Shown: in pieces, positions 55,374 to 63,979 of the stretch | Layout: the number at the start of each line of letters is the position of its first letter | Numbering within the stretch: the first letter of the stretch is position 1 | Source of the DNA: Hydrogenobacter thermophilus TK-6 | GTDB taxonomy: Bacteria > Aquificota > Aquificia > Aquificales > Aquificaceae | Length of the DNA stretch: 64,000 nt | Assembly (NCBI RefSeq): GCF_000010785.1 | Contig: NC_013799.1 | Location: forward strand, 1,426,001 to 1,490,000 | Direction of reading: 5' to 3' | The notes under the pieces: model-generated | What the model saw: only the letters and a program-made list of their open reading frames with translations | Databases searched by the model: none | What the model was told of the DNA's origin: nothing | Made by a program: the position numbers and the translations under genes

Positions 55374-56657
55374 ATGAAGATTCTTATCTTTCTGCTGGAG
55401 GTTCTTATGGTAAGCTTAGCTTTGGCACAGGAGCTATACACTTACAAGCTACCCAACGGTGCCCACCTTATAGTAAAGAGAAGAGACGATACACAAGCTG
55501 TGGCTCTTCAGGTTTGGTTTAAGGTGGGCTCCATATACGAAAATTACCAGGAGAAGGGTATGGCACACTTTCTTGAACATATGCTCTTTAATGGTTCTGA
55601 AAAGTATCCTTACGGTGAGATAGATAAAAGAGTGGAAAGCATGGGAGGCAATATAAACGCCGGCACTTCCAAAGATTACACTTTTTACCACATAGAGATA
55701 GCAAAGCCTTATTGGAAAGAGGCTCTGGAGCTTCTGTATGAGCTTACCCAAAAACCCCTCCTTTTGGAAAGCATGGTAGAAAAGGAAAAACCTATAGTCA
55801 TAGAGGAGCTAAAGAGAGGCAAGGACAATCCTACAACGCTTCTGTGGGAGGAGTTTGAAAAACTCTCTTACAAAGTCTCTCCTTACAGATTTCCCATAAT
55901 AGGCTACGAAGAAACCATAAAAAGCTTCACAAGAGAGTCTTTGCTAAAGTTTTACAGAAACTTCTATCAGCCCAAAAACATGTACATAGTGATAGTGGGC
56001 GATGTAAACCCCCAAGATGTAAAGGAGGAGGTTTTAAGAACCTTTGGTAAGGAAGAAGGAAGGACTGTTGAGAGGCCACAGATACCAAAAGAACCAGAAC
56101 AGATAGGACCAAGGTTTAAGGAGATCAAAGACAGCAGGCTTGAAAAGGCTTACTGGATAATAGGTTGGAGGTCTCCGGCGGTTGGTTCAAAGGAATACTA
56201 CGCTTTGGTGGTGCTGGATCAGGTGCTGGGTGGAGGCAGAACATCCCTTCTATACAGGGAACTTAAAGAGAAAGGTTTAGTTTACAGCGTATTCACCGGT
56301 GACCTTGGAAGAGCGGAGGACAACATGTATGTTATAAGTGCTACCTTTGACCCGGGTAGGTACCACCAAGTTAAAGAAAGACTAAAAGAGGTTCTTGATG
56401 AGCTTTACAAAAGTCTTAGCGATGAGGAGGTAAAGAAAGCCAAGGAGAGGGTGATAAATTCAGACATATTTTCCAAGGAAAAGGCTGACAACGATGCTTA
56501 TTACATAGGCTACTCAGCAACCGTAATAGGAACGCTTGACTACTATAAGTACTTTGAAAACAACATAAAGTCCGTGAGAAGACAGGATGTGCTTAAAGTT
56601 TTGAAAAAGTACTTAAATGATAACTACAACGAAGTCCTTATGGTGCCGGAAAGATGA
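55374..56657 (+). CDS. M16 zinc peptidase, catalytic subunit
   Basis: This 427-residue pitrilysin-family (insulinase-type) protease has a signal peptide (ILIFLLEVLMVSLALAQE), suggesting a periplasmic location. The inverted zinc motif is HFLEH in GMAHFLEHMLFNG, with the third ligand in IVIEELKRGKDNP. The C-terminal half resembles M16_C. It overlaps the next gene, a related protein without the motif, by 4 bases, so the two form a heterodimer as in PqqL-like and mitochondrial processing peptidase-like pairs. Confidence 0.93.
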   Translation: MKILIFLLEVLMVSLALAQELYTYKLPNGAHLIVKRRDDTQAVALQVWFKVGSIYENYQEKGMAHFLEHMLFNGSEKYPYGEIDKRVESMGGNINAGTSKDYTFYHIEIAKPYWKEALELLYELTQKPLLLESMVEKEKPIVIEELKRGKDNPTTLLWEEFEKLSYKVSPYRFPIIGYEETIKSFTRESLLKFYRNFYQPKNMYIVIVGDVNPQDVKEEVLRTFGKEEGRTVERPQIPKEPEQIGPRFKEIKDSRLEKAYWIIGWRSPAVGSKEYYALVVLDQVLGGGRTSLLYRELKEKGLVYSVFTGDLGRAEDNMYVISATFDPGRYHQVKERLKEVLDELYKSLSDEEVKKAKERVINSDIFSKEKADNDAYYIGYSATVIGTLDYYKYFENNIKSVRRQDVLKVLKKYLNDNYNEVLMVPER

Positions 56658-57910
56658 TGGCAGTACTTTTTTTACTGATGCTGTTTACTCTCTCTTTTGG
56701 AGGTGGAAAGGTGCATGAGCTTGTCCTTGACAACGGTGTAAAGGTTTTGATAAAAGAGACTCACGGAAGTGGTATAGTGTCCGGAGTTATTTTTATAAAA
56801 TCCGGTGTGCATGGAGAGAAAAAGAGGGGTCTTACCTATCTTACCGCCCTTATGCTCACCAAAGGTACTAAAAAGTACACCTCTTATGACATAGCCAGCG
56901 CCTTTGAAGATTACGGCGGTAGCATATCTGCAAGTGCTACGGACGATTATGTGGAGATAGATTTTGCCACCAAACTGGAGGGGCTAAAGAGAGGGCTTGA
57001 GGTTATACATAGTATGCTCTACGAACCAGCCTTTAACCAAGAAGACCTCAACAGAGAGAAGATGAATGTGATAAATGCCATAAGGTCTAAGAGGGAGAGG
57101 GGTATGGAGTTTGCAATGGAACACCTGAGAGCTTTAACCTTTAAGGGCACAGCTTATGAAGTTTCACCTCTTGGAAAGGAAGAGGATGTAAACAGCATAA
57201 GCAGGCAGGATGTGATAGAAAGGTGGGGAGAGATCCTAAAGGGGGAAGATGTGGTAGTCAGCCTGGTGGGGGATTTCAAAACTCAGCAGGTGGAGAGCAT
57301 GATAAAAGAAGCCTTTTCTAAGGTCCCATCTGGAGCTTACAAAGGTTTTGAGCATAAAGATGTATACATAGAGGCTGATGAGATTCAAAAGGTAAAAAGG
57401 CCGGGGGCTCAAGCAACCGTTTTGTGTGCCTTTAACGCACCTTCTATAAAAAGCGAAGATGCCTTTACCTTTAAGGTGCTTACCAGCGCGTTGGGCAACG
57501 GTATGACCTCCAAGCTCTTTAAAGAATTAAGAGAGAAAAGGGGTTATGCTTATGCTACTTATGCCTACTACCCTACCAGATACTTTTCTCCCAGGATGTT
57601 TGCCTATGTGGGCACATCTCCGGAAAAGGGTGAGTCAGCTTTAGAGGACCTCATAAAGGTGGTTCAGTCTTCTGAGCTTACAAAGGAGGATGTAAAGCTT
57701 GCCAAGAGCAAAATAATAGGAGACTTTCTCTTAGACCACCAGACGAGGTTAAAACAGGCATGGTACCTTGGCTTTTATGAAATTATGGGCTTTGGGTGGA
57801 AGATGGACGAGATGTATCCTGATAAGATTGCAAAAGTTAGCTTTGAAGATGTGGTCAAACTCCAGAAGGAGTATCTGAAAAAGTATCAATGCGTTTTGGT
57901 GGAGCCTTAA
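56654..57910 (+). CDS. M16 peptidase-like protein, inactive partner
   Basis: This 418-residue M16 paralogue has a signal peptide (VLFLLMLFTLSFGGG). At the zinc site the sequence is RGLTYLTALMLTKGTKKYTS instead of HxxEH, so it cannot hold zinc. The M16_C domain includes the glycine-rich ALGNGMTSKLFKELREKRGYAY, which binds substrate in catalytic/non-catalytic pairs. Its translation is coupled to the active subunit. Confidence 0.92.
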   Translation: MMAVLFLLMLFTLSFGGGKVHELVLDNGVKVLIKETHGSGIVSGVIFIKSGVHGEKKRGLTYLTALMLTKGTKKYTSYDIASAFEDYGGSISASATDDYVEIDFATKLEGLKRGLEVIHSMLYEPAFNQEDLNREKMNVINAIRSKRERGMEFAMEHLRALTFKGTAYEVSPLGKEEDVNSISRQDVIERWGEILKGEDVVVSLVGDFKTQQVESMIKEAFSKVPSGAYKGFEHKDVYIEADEIQKVKRPGAQATVLCAFNAPSIKSEDAFTFKVLTSALGNGMTSKLFKELREKRGYAYATYAYYPTRYFSPRMFAYVGTSPEKGESALEDLIKVVQSSELTKEDVKLAKSKIIGDFLLDHQTRLKQAWYLGFYEIMGFGWKMDEMYPDKIAKVSFEDVVKLQKEYLKKYQCVLVEP

Positions 57911-58581
57911 AAACTCAGTTCCCTCTTTAAACGCTCCATGTCCTTTATCTTTATCTCACCTCTTCCTAACTCAATGACCCCATCCCTCTCCAGGTCTTTC
58001 AGAAGTCTTGAGATAACCTCCCTGACAGTTCCTATATCTTTTGCTATTTCCTCGTGCGTGGTCCTCAGAACTTTTGAATTTATGGATTTCTCATAGAGGT
58101 ATCTTAGGAGCCTCTTATCCACTCTCTTTGATAAGAGCTCGTTGAGCATGGTGAGAAGCCCGTAAAGGTTCTTTGCTATCATCTCAAGAACAAAGTTTCT
58201 CCATTGGGGATATCTGTCAAAAAACTCTCTAACGGTGCGTGCATCCATTATAAGCCCGATGGTGTCCACTTCTGCCACCGCATAAGCAGGGTAAGGTAGG
58301 TTTTTAAGTATAGAGATGGTGGTAAACATACATGTCTCGCCACTACCTATGGTATACAAAAGGAGCTCCCTTCCGCTCTCCAAAAGTAAGTAAACCTTTA
58401 AGGAGCCGGAAATGACTATGGGAGATACTTGGCACTGGCTACCGGGAAAGCCTAACATGGTGCCTGCCTTTATCTCCACCTTCTGGGATCTCGTAGAAAG
58501 ATCCCTTTTGAACTCTTCGGGGGCAAAGGGGAAAAGCTTACATGCAAAGCCGTAAACCTCTTCAGAAACTTCCCTTATCAT
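57907..58581 (-). CDS. Crp/Fnr-family transcription regulator
   Basis: This 224-residue regulator has an N-terminal cyclic-nucleotide-binding-like barrel and a C-terminal helix-turn-helix, TTHEEIAKDIGTVREVISRLLKDLERDG. It has three N-terminal-half cysteines (FACKLFPF, GSQCQVS, GETCMFTT) but not the CX3CX5C cluster of Fnr. Redox or ligand sensing by these cysteines is possible. The residues for cAMP are not evident. It ends convergently with the M16 pair, overlapping by 4 bases. Confidence 0.9.
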   Translation of the reverse strand: MIREVSEEVYGFACKLFPFAPEEFKRDLSTRSQKVEIKAGTMLGFPGSQCQVSPIVISGSLKVYLLLESGRELLLYTIGSGETCMFTTISILKNLPYPAYAVAEVDTIGLIMDARTVREFFDRYPQWRNFVLEMIAKNLYGLLTMLNELLSKRVDKRLLRYLYEKSINSKVLRTTHEEIAKDIGTVREVISRLLKDLERDGVIELGRGEIKIKDMERLKRELSF

Positions 58582-58599
58582 GCCAAAAAAATATATTCC

Positions 58600-60117
58600 T
58601 CAGTGTCTAAAGTGCCTTATCCCTGTAAAGACCATGGCTATACCATGCTGGTTGGCGGCTCTTATGACCTCGCTATCCCTTATGGAGCCTCCCGGCTGTA
58701 TGATGGCGCTGATGCCTGCCTTGTGAGCAAGGTCAACGCTATCACGAAAAGGCAGAAAAGCTTCCGAAGATAGTACGCTACCTTTGAGGTCAAAGCCGTA
58801 TCTCTGAGCTCGTGCTATGGCGCACCTAAGACTATCCACACGGGATACATTACCAGAACCTATGCCCAGTGTCCTCCCATCCTTTGCAATGACCATACTG
58901 TTGGACTTGGCATATTTGCTGACTTTCCATGCAAAGAGAAGGTCCTTTAGCTCCTCCGGTGTGGGATGCCTTTCTGACACCACCTTTATCTCCTGATAGT
59001 CCTGGTTGTCCTCTTCCTGAAGCAGATAACCTCCGCTGACTTTTTTAATGTCAAAGGAGTAAGAGTAGCCAAAAAACTGTATGACTCTCAGGTTTTTCTT
59101 CTTGGAGAGCAGACTAAGAGCATCCTCTGTAAACTCTGGTGCTATCACCACTTCAAGGAAAATCTCTGTAAGCTTTTCTGCTAATGCTTTATCAACTCTG
59201 TCGTTAAAGGCAACTATCCCGCCAAAGGCTGATTCTCTATCGGTGTTTAGAGCCTTTTCAAAAGCATCTGTAAGGTTCTTTCCAACAGCCACACCACATG
59301 GGTTTCCATGCTTGACTATAACACATGCAGGTTTTTCAAACTCGCTCACAAGCCTGATAGAGCTGTCTGCATCAAGGTAGTTATTAAAAGACATCTCTTT
59401 GCCCTGCACTACTTTGGACTTTGTTATACCAAGCTCCTCTAAGGGATTTTGCAGTAGCCAACCCTTCTGGTGGGGGTTCTCGCCATACCTGAGAGTGGCA
59501 CCAAGAAGGAAAGGAAGGGCAAACTTCTCTGGAAGGGTGTCCATCTCAAAAAGTGAAGAGAGACTCCTTGATATTACAGCATCGTAGTATGAAGTCAGAG
59601 AAAAAGCCTTGTATGCCAAATACTTTCTATCTTTTAAACTTAGTGAACCATCTTTTAACTTCTGAGCTACCCACTCATAATCTTTTGGGTCGCACACCAC
59701 AACAACTCTGTAGAAGTTTTTGGCGGAAGCTCTAAGAAGCGTAGGACCTCCTATGTCCACAAACTCCATAAGCTCCTCTTCTGTAAGGTCATCTTTTAGC
59801 TTTTCCTCAAAGGGATAAAGATTTACCACCACCACATCTATGGGCTTTATACCTAACCTATCTATCTCCTCTTTGTCCTTTTCTACCCAGTGCCGGTAAA
59901 GGATACCTGCATGCACCACAGGATGTAAAGTTTTTACCCTCCCACTTAGCACCTCAGGAAACTGCGTAAGCTCCTCCACCTTTTTAACTTTTATGCCTTG
60001 CTCCTCAAGGAACTTTGCAGTGCCTCCAGTTGATACAATTTCGTAGCCAAGTTCCTCAAGAGCTTTTGCAAATTGGTATATGCCATCTTTGTTGTATACG
60101 GATATTAAAGCTCTCAT
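58600..60117 (-). CDS. purH: Bifunctional AICAR transformylase/IMP cyclohydrolase PurH
   Basis: PurH performs the last two steps of IMP synthesis. The 505-residue protein has the IMP cyclohydrolase domain (RALISVYNKDGIYQFAKALEELG, STGGTAKFLEEQG, RVKTLHPVVHAGILYR). The transformylase domain shows GENPHQKGWLL, VIVKHGNPCGVAVG and the C-terminal HGIAMVFTGIRHFRH. It overlaps yajC by 4 bases. Confidence 0.97.
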   Translation of the reverse strand: MRALISVYNKDGIYQFAKALEELGYEIVSTGGTAKFLEEQGIKVKKVEELTQFPEVLSGRVKTLHPVVHAGILYRHWVEKDKEEIDRLGIKPIDVVVVNLYPFEEKLKDDLTEEELMEFVDIGGPTLLRASAKNFYRVVVVCDPKDYEWVAQKLKDGSLSLKDRKYLAYKAFSLTSYYDAVISRSLSSLFEMDTLPEKFALPFLLGATLRYGENPHQKGWLLQNPLEELGITKSKVVQGKEMSFNNYLDADSSIRLVSEFEKPACVIVKHGNPCGVAVGKNLTDAFEKALNTDRESAFGGIVAFNDRVDKALAEKLTEIFLEVVIAPEFTEDALSLLSKKKNLRVIQFFGYSYSFDIKKVSGGYLLQEEDNQDYQEIKVVSERHPTPEELKDLLFAWKVSKYAKSNSMVIAKDGRTLGIGSGNVSRVDSLRCAIARAQRYGFDLKGSVLSSEAFLPFRDSVDLAHKAGISAIIQPGGSIRDSEVIRAANQHGIAMVFTGIRHFRH

Positions 60118-60452
60118 TCGCTCTTTTCAGACTTCTCTTCCTTTGCTTTTGGTTGATAGCTTACTATGGCTTCCTTTGTAAAGGTAATTCTCGTGTTGGC
60201 ATCCACCCTTAGTGTTATAGTGTCTTCTCCTATCTCCACCACGGTACCCCATATGCCACCGCTGGTTATCACCTTATCACCCTTCTTTAGATTTGCCAAA
60301 AACTCCTGATGCCTTTTTCTCGCCTTTTGCTGAGGTCTTATCATGAGAAAGTAAAAAATGGCAAAGATGCCTATAAGAAAGACAAGCTGAACGAAAAAGG
60401 CTCCTGCTGGTCCTCCCTGTGCAGTCTGCTGTGCAAAAGCTATATCTATCAT
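60114..60452 (-). CDS. yajC: Sec translocase accessory subunit YajC
   Basis: YajC is part of the SecDF-YajC complex at the inner membrane. The 112-residue protein has one helix (FFVQLVFLIGIFAIFYFLMIRPQQK) followed by the family motif RHQEFLANLKKGDKVITSGGIWGTV and a charged tail. A TGT-TATAAT box ends exactly 7 bases before the ATG and no Shine-Dalgarno is present. secD/secF are not adjacent; purH is. Confidence 0.95.
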   Translation of the reverse strand: MIDIAFAQQTAQGGPAGAFFVQLVFLIGIFAIFYFLMIRPQQKARKRHQEFLANLKKGDKVITSGGIWGTVVEIGEDTITLRVDANTRITFTKEAIVSYQPKAKEEKSEKSE

Positions 60453-60459
60453 GATTCAC

Positions 60460-60465
60460 ATTATA
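60460..60465 (-). promoter_or_regulatory. Extended -10 promoter of yajC-purH, predicted leaderless
   Basis: TGT-TATAAT on the minus strand ends seven bases before the ATG at 60452. The opposite strand carries a TAAAAT at 60480-60485 serving accD, nine bases before its ATG 60495. Confidence 0.6.
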
Positions 60466-60494
60466 ACACATCCGCATGGTAAAATTAGTCCTGT

Positions 60495-61337
60495 ATGGGA
60501 ATACTTGACAAGTTCTTCAGAAAGAAGAGGGAAGAAAAGGAGAGTCTGTGGACCAAATGTCCCGAATGTAAGACCATACTCTACATACCTGAACTTTCTG
60601 CAAATCTTAAGGTCTGTCCCAAGTGTAACTACCACTTCCCTATGAATGCAAAGGAGCGCGTTGAATCACTTCTGGACGGTGATGTAGAGGTACTTTTTGA
60701 AAATATCTTACCTAAGGATCCACTTGGCTTTAAGGATACAAAATCGTACAAAGACAGAATAAGGCAGGCGCAGGACGAAACAGGTATGAGCGAGGCTATT
60801 CTGGTGGTGCGTGGAAGACTCAGGGACATTCCTATGGTGCTTACGGTTATGGATTTTAGCTTTATAGGTGGAAGCATGGGCTCCGTTGTTGGAGAAAGAT
60901 TCTACAGAGCTTGTAAGCTTTCCGCATCCCAAAACTTACCACTTGTGTCTGTTATCACATCGGGTGGGGCGAGAATGCAGGAGGGTATACTCTCTCTTAT
61001 GCAAATGGCTAAAACTTCCATAGGTGTGGGACTTCTGGAAGAAAAAGGCTTGCCTTACATAACGGTGCTTACAGACCCTACTATGGGAGGGGTTTCAGCA
61101 AGTTTTGCCTTTCTTGGTGACATAATCTTAGCTGAGCCAAGGTCCTTAATAGGCTTTGCAGGTCCAAGAGTTATAGAGCAGACTATAAAACAGCAACTAC
61201 CAGAAGGCTTTCAAAGGTCTGAGTTCCTTTTGGAAAAGGGCATGCTGGATATGGTTGTCCACAGGAAAGAACTCAAGGATGTGCTTTACAGACTTCTAAA
61301 GATGAGCACACATGGGGGAAGGTATGTTGGTATTTGA
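60495..61337 (+). CDS. accD: Acetyl-CoA carboxylase carboxyltransferase subunit beta
   Basis: AccD, with AccA, transfers CO2 from biotin to acetyl-CoA for fatty acid synthesis. The 280-residue protein has an N-terminal zinc ribbon (CPECKT and CPKC) and the crotonase-fold motifs FIGGSMGSVVGERFYRA, TSGGARMQEGILSLMQM and GGVSASFAFLGDI, FAGPRVIEQT. A lone TAAAAT precedes the ATG. The scpA start lies inside its last codons. Confidence 0.97.
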   Translation: MGILDKFFRKKREEKESLWTKCPECKTILYIPELSANLKVCPKCNYHFPMNAKERVESLLDGDVEVLFENILPKDPLGFKDTKSYKDRIRQAQDETGMSEAILVVRGRLRDIPMVLTVMDFSFIGGSMGSVVGERFYRACKLSASQNLPLVSVITSGGARMQEGILSLMQMAKTSIGVGLLEEKGLPYITVLTDPTMGGVSASFAFLGDIILAEPRSLIGFAGPRVIEQTIKQQLPEGFQRSEFLLEKGMLDMVVHRKELKDVLYRLLKMSTHGGRYVGI

Positions 61338-61923
61338 TGAAGACCATCCTTTTGCCTTAGCTTACAGATTGGTTCAGGAAGGAAGATTAGACCCTTGGAA
61401 TGTAGATATAGCAGAGCTTGCCAATATATACCTTGAAGAGATAAAAAAAATGGAAGTGCTTGACATGCGTGTGCCTGCAAGAGCAGTGCTTGCTGCTGCA
61501 TTTCTCCTCAAAAAGAAAGTGGATCTGCTCTTCCCTGAGCCTAAAAAACCTCGTGAAAGAAAGAGGCACTTTACCCTTGATGAAATACTGCAAGAGTTTG
61601 AAGAGCAAGAAGAACACATAAGCGAATCAATAGTGGAAATTGTGAAAAGTGAGAGAATTACAGTCAGAAAGAAAGCTCCAGTTAGAAAGGGGAAAGGTAA
61701 AATTATACCCATCCATATATCAAGGTTTGAGCATGTACTGGAAGAGATAGATAGACTCATATCTGAAGGTTTGAGGAGGTTTTCCCTGCTGGAGCTTTTT
61801 TGGGGGAAAAATCTGGCTCCTTATGTAATGGCTATTATGGTCCTCTACAGTGAAGGTAAGGTGGACCTCCATCAGAAGGAACCTTACGGCGACCTTGTAA
61901 TTGAGGTGTTAAAAGATGAATAA
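61324..61923 (+). CDS. scpA: Segregation and condensation protein ScpA
   Basis: ScpA is the kleisin of the SMC-ScpA-ScpB condensin. The 199-residue protein starts FDEDHPFALAYRLVQEGRLDPWNVDIAELANIYLEEI, with the kleisin N-terminal contact LLKKKVDLLFPE, and ends with a winged helix (FSLLELFWGKNL...YPYGDLVIEV-like). ATG 61324 is chosen because GGGGAAGG lies just upstream; 61312 is also in frame. It overlaps the downstream methyltransferase by 8 bases. Confidence 0.88.
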   Translation: MLVFDEDHPFALAYRLVQEGRLDPWNVDIAELANIYLEEIKKMEVLDMRVPARAVLAAAFLLKKKVDLLFPEPKKPRERKRHFTLDEILQEFEEQEEHISESIVEIVKSERITVRKKAPVRKGKGKIIPIHISRFEHVLEEIDRLISEGLRRFSLLELFWGKNLAPYVMAIMVLYSEGKVDLHQKEPYGDLVIEVLKDE

Positions 61924-62566
61924 GAAGGTGGTGGGTGAGGTCTTCTCTCAAGTCAGCAAACTTTATGACCCATTCCTGAAAGGTATAACTTTGGGAAACA
62001 TAGATAGGTGGCAGAGAGACCTAATAGAGCTTTTGGATAATGAGGGCAATCGGCTTGATGTAGGAACGGGTACAGGTGAGGTTTTAAAAAAGTCCATTGT
62101 AAAGGGATTGAAGGTAGGTATAGACCTCTCAATAGGCATGCTAAAAAGAGCAAAAACCAAATGTACTGATTGCCACTTTATACTTGCAGATGCGGAAAAC
62201 ATGCCCTTTAAAGACGCTTCTTTTAGAAGCATAACACTATCCCTAGTATACAGGCATATAGATGACAAGAAGGCTTTCCTCAAGGAGGCTTATAGGGTGC
62301 TTGAAAAGGGTGGCCATATATGCATACTTGATATAAACAGATTCTTAGGTACTCGGATTCTTACCTTCATAATGAGATACCCCATAAAACCCTTAGGGCT
62401 TTTGATGTTTGGCAGGGAAAAGTGGGACTTCTTCCTTCACTCTTTAGAGAGCAGTCTGAGCCTTTCTGAGGTAAAGCAGCAGCTTGAAGGAGAAAACTTC
62501 AAAGTTATACACATAAAGACTTACCTTTTTGGTTTAGTTTATCTATTAAAAGCCAGTAAGCTTTAG
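61916..62566 (+). CDS. UbiE/MenG-type methyltransferase
   Basis: This 216-residue class I SAM-dependent enzyme has the start [29 protein letters not shown], typical of UbiE/MenG. The SAM motif is [13 protein letters not shown], then [15 protein letters not shown] and a C-terminal region with [14 protein letters not shown] role in quinone C-methylation fits with mqnD, but small-molecule methyltransferases in general look similar. Its stop overlaps the convergent rpmA gene. Confidence 0.85.
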   Translation: MNKKVVGEVFSQVSKLYDPFLKGITLGNIDRWQRDLIELLDNEGNRLDVGTGTGEVLKKSIVKGLKVGIDLSIGMLKRAKTKCTDCHFILADAENMPFKDASFRSITLSLVYRHIDDKKAFLKEAYRVLEKGGHICILDINRFLGTRILTFIMRYPIKPLGLLMFGREKWDFFLHSLESSLSLSEVKQQLEGENFKVIHIKTYLFGLVYLLKASKL

Positions 62567-62814
62567 ACGGGTATAACGCTTACATACTTCCTGTTTCTTC
62601 TGTCTTCAAACTTGACTATGCCGTCCTTTAGGGCAAAGAGAGTAAAGTCAGAACCCATACCTACATTGACCCCTGGATACACTTTGGTACCTCTCTGTCT
62701 GACTATTATACTCCCTGCCCTAACCAGCTGACCACCAAACCTCTTTACTCCAAGTCTCTTGGAATGGCTATCTCTTCCGTTTCTTGTTGAGCCACCGCTT
62801 GCTTTTGAAGCCAT
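62563..62814 (-). CDS. rpmA: 50S ribosomal protein L27
   Basis: L27 is an 83-residue ribosomal protein whose N-terminus reaches the peptidyl-transferase centre. The signature [29 protein letters not shown] and [18 protein letters not shown] are typical, with no N-terminal cleavage extension. It follows rplU by 1 base. Confidence 0.98.
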   Translation of the reverse strand: MASKASGGSTRNGRDSHSKRLGVKRFGGQLVRAGSIIVRQRGTKVYPGVNVGMGSDFTLFALKDGIVKFEDRRNRKYVSVIPV

Positions 62815-62815
62815 T

Positions 62816-63115
62816 TCATACCTCCTTAATCTCTTTAATTAATATTTCAGTGTAAGGCTGTCTGTGGCCTCTCCACCTTTTATAGTTCTTTTTGGCTCTG
62901 AACTTAAAAATGTGAACCTTTTTGTGTTTACCTTTTGCTACAACTTGTGCAATTACCTTTCCTTTGTAAAATTCCATATTTCCGTCATCCTTTCTTAACA
63001 TTATAGGCTCAAACTCTACAGTCTGCCCCTCCGAAGCCTTTATACTCTCTATCCTGATTTTCATGCCCGGCTTTACCACATACTGTTTCCCACCTGTCTG
63101 TATAACTGCGTACAT
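62816..63115 (-). CDS. rplU: 50S ribosomal protein L21
   Basis: L21 binds 23S rRNA. The 99-residue protein has [17 protein letters not shown], then [38 protein letters not shown], the family signature. A strong AGGAGG precedes the ATG, just after a hairpin that ends the upstream lipoprotein gene. obgE, the usual third gene, is not next. Confidence 0.98.
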   Translation of the reverse strand: MYAVIQTGGKQYVVKPGMKIRIESIKASEGQTVEFEPIMLRKDDGNMEFYKGKVIAQVVAKGKHKKVHIFKFRAKKNYKRWRGHRQPYTEILIKEIKEV

Positions 63116-63134
63116 GAGCGCCTCCTATTTAGAA

Positions 63135-63155
63135 ATAGGGGGACAAGCCCCCTAT
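63135..63155 (-). terminator. Hairpin between lipoprotein gene and rplU
   Basis: ATAGGGGG, five-base loop, CCCCCTAT forms a perfect 8-bp stem. On the minus strand it is followed by TTCTAAAT, a weak U-run, then the rplU ribosome-binding site. It could terminate the lipoprotein transcript or act as a leader hairpin for rplU-rpmA. Confidence 0.65.
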
Positions 63156-63165
63156 GAATTTTAGT

Positions 63166-63405
63166 TTACTTCTTCTGCTCACCAGCAGGAGGTTGTGCAG
63201 GTTGCTGCTGCTGCTGTTGCTGTTCTCCTGAGGGTTGTGAGGGTTGTGCAGGTTGCTGCTCTGCCGGTGGTTGTGCAGGTGGTTGTGCTGGTTGCTCTTG
63301 TGCGGGTGGTTGTGCTGGTTGCTCTGCTGGTTGCTCTGCAGGCTTCTTCTGGCAAGAAGCTAACAATGCTACGCCAACTACCCCGAGTGCTAAAAGCTTC
63401 CTCAT
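63166..63405 (-). CDS. Small lipoprotein with Gln/Pro/Ala low-complexity tail
   Basis: This 79-residue protein has a signal and lipobox (MRKLLALGVVGVALLASCQ); the mature part is almost wholly Gln, Pro, Ala and Glu in irregular repeats (PAEQPAQPPA units and a Gln7 run). It is likely an envelope tether or spacer of disordered structure. The DNA at about 63180-63340 is repetitive, so length may vary between strains. A GGAGG lies before the ATG. Confidence 0.75.
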   Translation of the reverse strand: MRKLLALGVVGVALLASCQKKPAEQPAEQPAQPPAQEQPAQPPAQPPAEQQPAQPSQPSGEQQQQQQQPAQPPAGEQKK

Positions 63406-63487
63406 ATTTACTACCTCCTATTAATTTAATGGAAACATTATAAAATAGAAGTGGAAAAAAAGTCAAGGGGGTTTATTTTACTTCACT

Positions 63488-63946
63488 ATGGGACTGTTTG
63501 TTGAAGATCTTCTCAATTTTGGGAACCTTATGGATGCGGAGATTGAGATAAAGCTCACAGAAGATATTCTTAAAAAAGCTTACCCAAATTTGACCTTTGA
63601 GCTTGGGGACGGGCTTCTGAGAATATATGTTGAAAGACGCGGGCTAATTTTTAAAAAAAGGCACGAGCTTAGACTGTTGGAGGATGCGCGAAATGTCAAA
63701 AGCAACAGAGACGAAGGGAGGAGATACATATTCATGAAGGCTCTTGTTAAGGACATTCCGGAGGATATGCTAAAAGGTGAGGAGTTTTTGAAAGATGGTG
63801 AGTACTTAGGTATGGATGTGTGGCCCTGTGTCAAGCTCACAGAAGTTTACGATAAGATTCCCAGGCAGTTCAAGGAAAGGTTAACCATTACAAGGTACAA
63901 GGTAAAAAAGGATGGGTTATCGGTTTTTCTCAGAGTGGAAAAGTAG
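63488..63946 (+). CDS. Hypothetical protein
   Basis: This 152-residue cytosolic-looking protein, rich in Leu, Glu, Lys and Arg, is not recognised. No motif, signal or helix is seen. ATG 63530 (MDAEIEIKLTED) is another possible start, but TATTTT ends about eight bases before ATG 63488. It is divergent from the lipoprotein gene and lies just before ilvC. Confidence 0.65.
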   Translation: MGLFVEDLLNFGNLMDAEIEIKLTEDILKKAYPNLTFELGDGLLRIYVERRGLIFKKRHELRLLEDARNVKSNRDEGRRYIFMKALVKDIPEDMLKGEEFLKDGEYLGMDVWPCVKLTEVYDKIPRQFKERLTITRYKVKKDGLSVFLRVEK

Positions 63947-63979
63947 TATAATCTTTGTAAAAATTTGCGGAGGCTGAAT

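Noticed and set aside
61286-61760. Minus-strand frames over scpA
   Set aside because: They lack start signals and protein-like patterns, while the plus strand encodes a clear ScpA.
63195-63443. Valine-rich plus-strand frame opposite the small lipoprotein gene
   Set aside because: It mirrors the repetitive minus-strand coding DNA; the minus strand has signal peptide, lipobox and ribosome-binding site.
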